From CAYMGQ01 sp964390055 (GTDB lineage Bacteria; Bacillota; Clostridia; Peptostreptococcales; Natronincolaceae): a DNA stretch of 64,000 bases. The position numbers and the translations under genes were made by a program. Of the stretch, positions 61,605-64,000 are shown piece by piece. The stretch is taken from positions 62,001 through 126,000 of the forward strand of contig CAYMGQ010000001.1 in assembly GCA_964390055.1 (NCBI GenBank), read 5' to 3'. The notes under the pieces were generated by a model. The model did no database searches. It saw only the letters and a program-made list of their open reading frames with translations, and was not told where the DNA came from. The number at the start of each line of letters is the position of its first letter. Position 1 is the first letter of the stretch.

Positions 61605-63479
61605 TTAGTTTAAAACACCATCTATCTCCAGTCTTTTTTTCCTTGCTAGTTGTAAGAGAACAACCCCTAAAACTAAGGCAAGGCCTATAATATCAGAGTA
61701 TATTCCATAGAAGGCCAAACTAGCTGCACCTACACCCAACATAATTCTTTCGTATATCCTTGCCTCTATTATTAAATAGCCCTGCATTGCTGCTGAAAAA
61801 CTCAGGACTCCTAATAAGGCTGATAGGGCTGCTAGGGCAATTTCTGCAGGTGTACCAATCATAATTAATGGTGGTATATAAATAAACATTAAGGGTAGAT
61901 AATATATGGATAAACCCATCCTCAATGAATACCAGCCAGTTTTCCAAACATCAGCATCTGCTATAGCGGCCGCCACATAGGCTGATAAGCACACTGGAGG
62001 TGTAATTACAGCCAACTGGCTTGTCCAAAAGACAAAGAAGTGGGCCCCAATAACCGGTACTCCTAAATCAACCAGAGCAGGTGCTGCTAGGGTTACTAGC
62101 AATAAATATGCTGAGGTCACGTTCATACCCATGCCCAGGAAGAAGCTAGCAATCATAACTAGCAATAAGGCTATAGGCAGTCTGCCTGCTGCCAACTCTA
62201 AAATAATGGAACTAAACTTCATACCTAACCCTGGCAAGGAAATAGCTGCTACTAATATCCCCACTACTCCCGCTGTTGTAGCCATGGTTAGGGAACCCTT
62301 GGCCCCGTCAGCTAGAGCATCATAAACATCCCTTAGGGACATACGTTTTTCCTTTGGATTTAAAAAGGAAACGGCATATGAGGATACTATAGCCCAAAAC
62401 CCTGCCATAGATGGTGAATAACCCATAGCCAAAAAGTAAACTATTACACCTATAGGGATTAGGAAATACCATCCCGATTTCAATACTTCTCCAATGCTTG
62501 GGATTTCCTCCTTGGGCAAACCTTTCAAACCAGCCCGCCTAGCCTCTAAATATACCATAGATCCCATACTAATGAAGAATAATAGGGCAGGAATCAAACT
62601 GGCCTTTGCTATTTCTATATAGGGTACCCCTATAAAAGATGCCATTAAAAAGGCTGCAGCACCCATAACGGGGGGCAAGAATTGTCCACCTATAGATACC
62701 ACTGCCTCAACGGATGCAGCCACATGTTTTTTATAACCATTAGAAACCATCAGAGGTATTGTAACCGCACCAGTAATAGCTGTATTAGCTGTGGAAGACC
62801 CCATTATGGAACCTAGTATTCCACTAGATACAACTGCAGCTTGGCCGGCACCCCCAGTATATTTTCCAACAGCGGCCTTAGATAAATCTATAAAGAATTC
62901 TCCAGCCCCAGATTTTTGTATAAAGGTACCAAATATTATAAATAGGAATATAAAGGTTGAAAAAGTATAAGCCACAGAACCAAAGATTCCATCGGTACTT
63001 GCATACATAACACTTATTACCCTATTTAGATCATAGCCCCTGTGCATAATAATTTCAGGCATATATTGACCATAGAAATTATATAGGACAAAAATAGCTG
63101 CTATAATTGTTAATGCCCAACCTACCGCCCTACGGCATGCCTCCAATACTAAAAGTACTGCAATAGCCCCTATAATAGTATCTTTTGTATTTAGTGGCAT
63201 ACCTGCACTTAATGCAAATTTGGGGAAGTTTATCATATAATAAATTATTACAAAACACGAAGCCCCTATCAAAATCAAATCCATTATTTTTTGCAGCTTG
63301 CTTGCTTCCTTCTTCCTCTGGGGATTTATTAAGAATGTTAAAACAAGGGCAAATAAAACGTATATGCCCCTACTAATATGGGCTTCCCAAAAACCGAAGG
63401 CTGCTTGATATATATATATTCCCGAAAAAGCCGCTGCAATAAAATTAATTAGTTTTTGTTTATCCTGTCCTGCCTCCAT
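61605..63479 (-). CDS. TRAP transporter fused permease (DctQM-type, 4TM/12TM)
   Basis: 624 residues, more than 15 helices. N-terminal DctQ-like helices are followed by the DctM-like module with SGILGSIMGSSTANTAITGAVTIPLMVSNGYKKHVAASVEAVVSIGGQFLPPVMGAAAFLMA, the hallmark of fused TRAP permeases partnered with TAXI binding proteins. It has a GAGGAGG ribosome site. It follows the TAXI protein gene with an intercistronic hairpin between them. Na+-driven uptake of a small organic acid or amino-acid-like solute is expected for the family. Confidence 0.93.
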   Translation of the reverse strand: MEAGQDKQKLINFIAAAFSGIYIYQAAFGFWEAHISRGIYVLFALVLTFLINPQRKKEASKLQKIMDLILIGASCFVIIYYMINFPKFALSAGMPLNTKDTIIGAIAVLLVLEACRRAVGWALTIIAAIFVLYNFYGQYMPEIIMHRGYDLNRVISVMYASTDGIFGSVAYTFSTFIFLFIIFGTFIQKSGAGEFFIDLSKAAVGKYTGGAGQAAVVSSGILGSIMGSSTANTAITGAVTIPLMVSNGYKKHVAASVEAVVSIGGQFLPPVMGAAAFLMASFIGVPYIEIAKASLIPALLFFISMGSMVYLEARRAGLKGLPKEEIPSIGEVLKSGWYFLIPIGVIVYFLAMGYSPSMAGFWAIVSSYAVSFLNPKEKRMSLRDVYDALADGAKGSLTMATTAGVVGILVAAISLPGLGMKFSSIILELAAGRLPIALLLVMIASFFLGMGMNVTSAYLLLVTLAAPALVDLGVPVIGAHFFVFWTSQLAVITPPVCLSAYVAAAIADADVWKTGWYSLRMGLSIYYLPLMFIYIPPLIMIGTPAEIALAALSALLGVLSFSAAMQGYLIIEARIYERIMLGVGAASLAFYGIYSDIIGLALVLGVVLLQLARKKRLEIDGVLN

Positions 63480-63554
63480 ACTTTAAGCCTCCTCAAGCTA
63501 AAATAATATTAATAAATCCAATTTGATAACTACTGGAACATATTATAATGGATA

Positions 63555-63572
63555 GTGGGGTTTTAGCCCCAC
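63555..63572 (-). promoter_or_regulatory. Intercistronic hairpin between TAXI binding-protein and TRAP permease genes
   Basis: GTGGGG (63555-63560) and CCCCAC (63567-63572) form a 6-bp stem, with an additional outer ATAATG/CATTAT pairing. Such hairpins in binding-protein/permease operons usually stabilise the upstream message and raise its level over the permease. Confidence 0.55.
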
Positions 63573-63586
63573 CACACATTATGTTT

Positions 63587-64000
63587 TTACATTAAATCCT
63601 CTTCAGAATAGAATTTCTCTGCTCCAGGGTGCATAGGAAGGTCAATAGCTTCAAATCTTTCTACACCAGGAGACATTTCCTTAAAGGCCGATTGAACATT
63701 TTCTAGATACTTTCTTCCCTCATCTGAAAACATGGTCTTTAGCATTTCATAAACTACCCATTCAGGAACATCTTCATTGGCCACCCATATTACCGTATAA
63801 CCCACGGTCTCCACAGGTTCCGAAATACTTGTATATCCCTCAGCTGGGATAGTATAAGGAACATGGTAGGGGTGGTCCTCTAGAAATTTCTCTATTCTTT
63901 CCTCTTCTACGGGTATAAGGACCATCTTATGAGAGGCCTCCAGTTCAATTAATGCAGGTACCGGAGTTGTCCCTCCTATTATAAATGCGTCCATATGCCC
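63587..64000 (-). CDS. TAXI-family TRAP transporter solute-binding subunit (5' part outside the window)
   Basis: The C-terminal about 136 residues of the binding protein are visible; the frame continues past the window edge, so the ATG at 63994 is internal (preceded by Gly-His). MDAFIIGGTTPVPALIELE and the C-terminal WVVYEMLKTMFSDEGRKYLENV...MHPGAEKFYSEEDLM match the last lobe of TAXI proteins, which bind small carboxylates or amino acids. It ends 108 bp before the fused permease. Confidence 0.85.
   Translation of the reverse strand, partial: GHMDAFIIGGTTPVPALIELEASHKMVLIPVEEERIEKFLEDHPYHVPYTIPAEGYTSISEPVETVGYTVIWVANEDVPEWVVYEMLKTMFSDEGRKYLENVQSAFKEMSPGVERFEAIDLPMHPGAEKFYSEEDLM

Noticed and set aside
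1..64000. CRISPR arrays, tRNA/rRNA genes, insertion sequences or prophage
   Set aside because: No regularly spaced repeats, RNA gene signatures, transposase or phage structural proteins were seen by reading.

Overview
The window is low-GC DNA with strong AGGAGG-type ribosome-binding sites, and its gene families point to an anaerobic clostridial member of the Bacillota (Clostridia or Tissierellia, probably spore-forming). The indicators are the gerS-like/alr/ndoAI/ndoA block, csaB with a DUF5693 protein, AddAB instead of RecBCD, split transketolase, a selenocysteine formate dehydrogenase, [FeFe]-hydrogenase genes and a large Mrp-type antiporter operon. No rRNA, tRNA, CRISPR array, transposase or phage gene was seen. 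It is draft sequence: one 100-N gap (23723-23822) lies inside a chemoreceptor gene and is flanked by identical 55-nt ends. It is therefore almost certainly an unclosed overlap, not missing DNA.

Layout. 1-3078 (minus): fmdE and a FecBCD-type metal or metal-chelate ABC importer, behind a promoter and a compact structured 5' leader that looks like an undescribed or unrecognised translational riboswitch. 3264-6753: a large secreted phosphodiester-glycosidase-domain protein and a PrcB-like membrane protein. 6877-13579: a six-gene minus operon running DUF5693, csaB, tagA, yitT-like, transketolase N half, transketolase C half. 13764-18171: housekeeping block acpS, gerS-like, alr, ndoAI/ndoA and two unknown proteins. 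18365-22192 (plus): an acidic lipoprotein and an SsuABC/NMT1-type ABC importer with a strong promoter and a 230-nt leader. 22197-24043: a Cache-type chemoreceptor.

24206-40844 (all minus) is the most striking region. In transcription order it holds a selenoprotein formate dehydrogenase (in-frame UGA plus SECIS, so its two ORFs are one gene), an [FeFe] hydrogenase, a TM1266-type hydrogenase-associated regulator, a hydrogenase-like H-cluster protein fused to a chemoreceptor signalling domain, and an 11-subunit Mrp/Mbh-like cation antiporter module with two MrpF copies and three large antiporter subunits. A membrane Cache sensor protein without any output domain interrupts the antiporter operon. 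Together they suggest formate/H2 metabolism coupled to Na+ or H+ translocation, with dedicated sensing.

41403-42377 is a three-gene cassette of small unknown membrane proteins (one only 55 aa) with a structured leader. Then come a divergent aldehyde dehydrogenase, addBA and yhaM. 52656-64000 (minus) looks like a catabolic/transport cluster: TRAP-TAXI transporter, two Nramp-fold transporters that have lost the metal-binding motifs, two amidohydrolases of the deaminase superfamily, an LctP-type permease, a 52-aa membrane protein and an alpha/beta hydrolase. The substrate is not evident from sequence.
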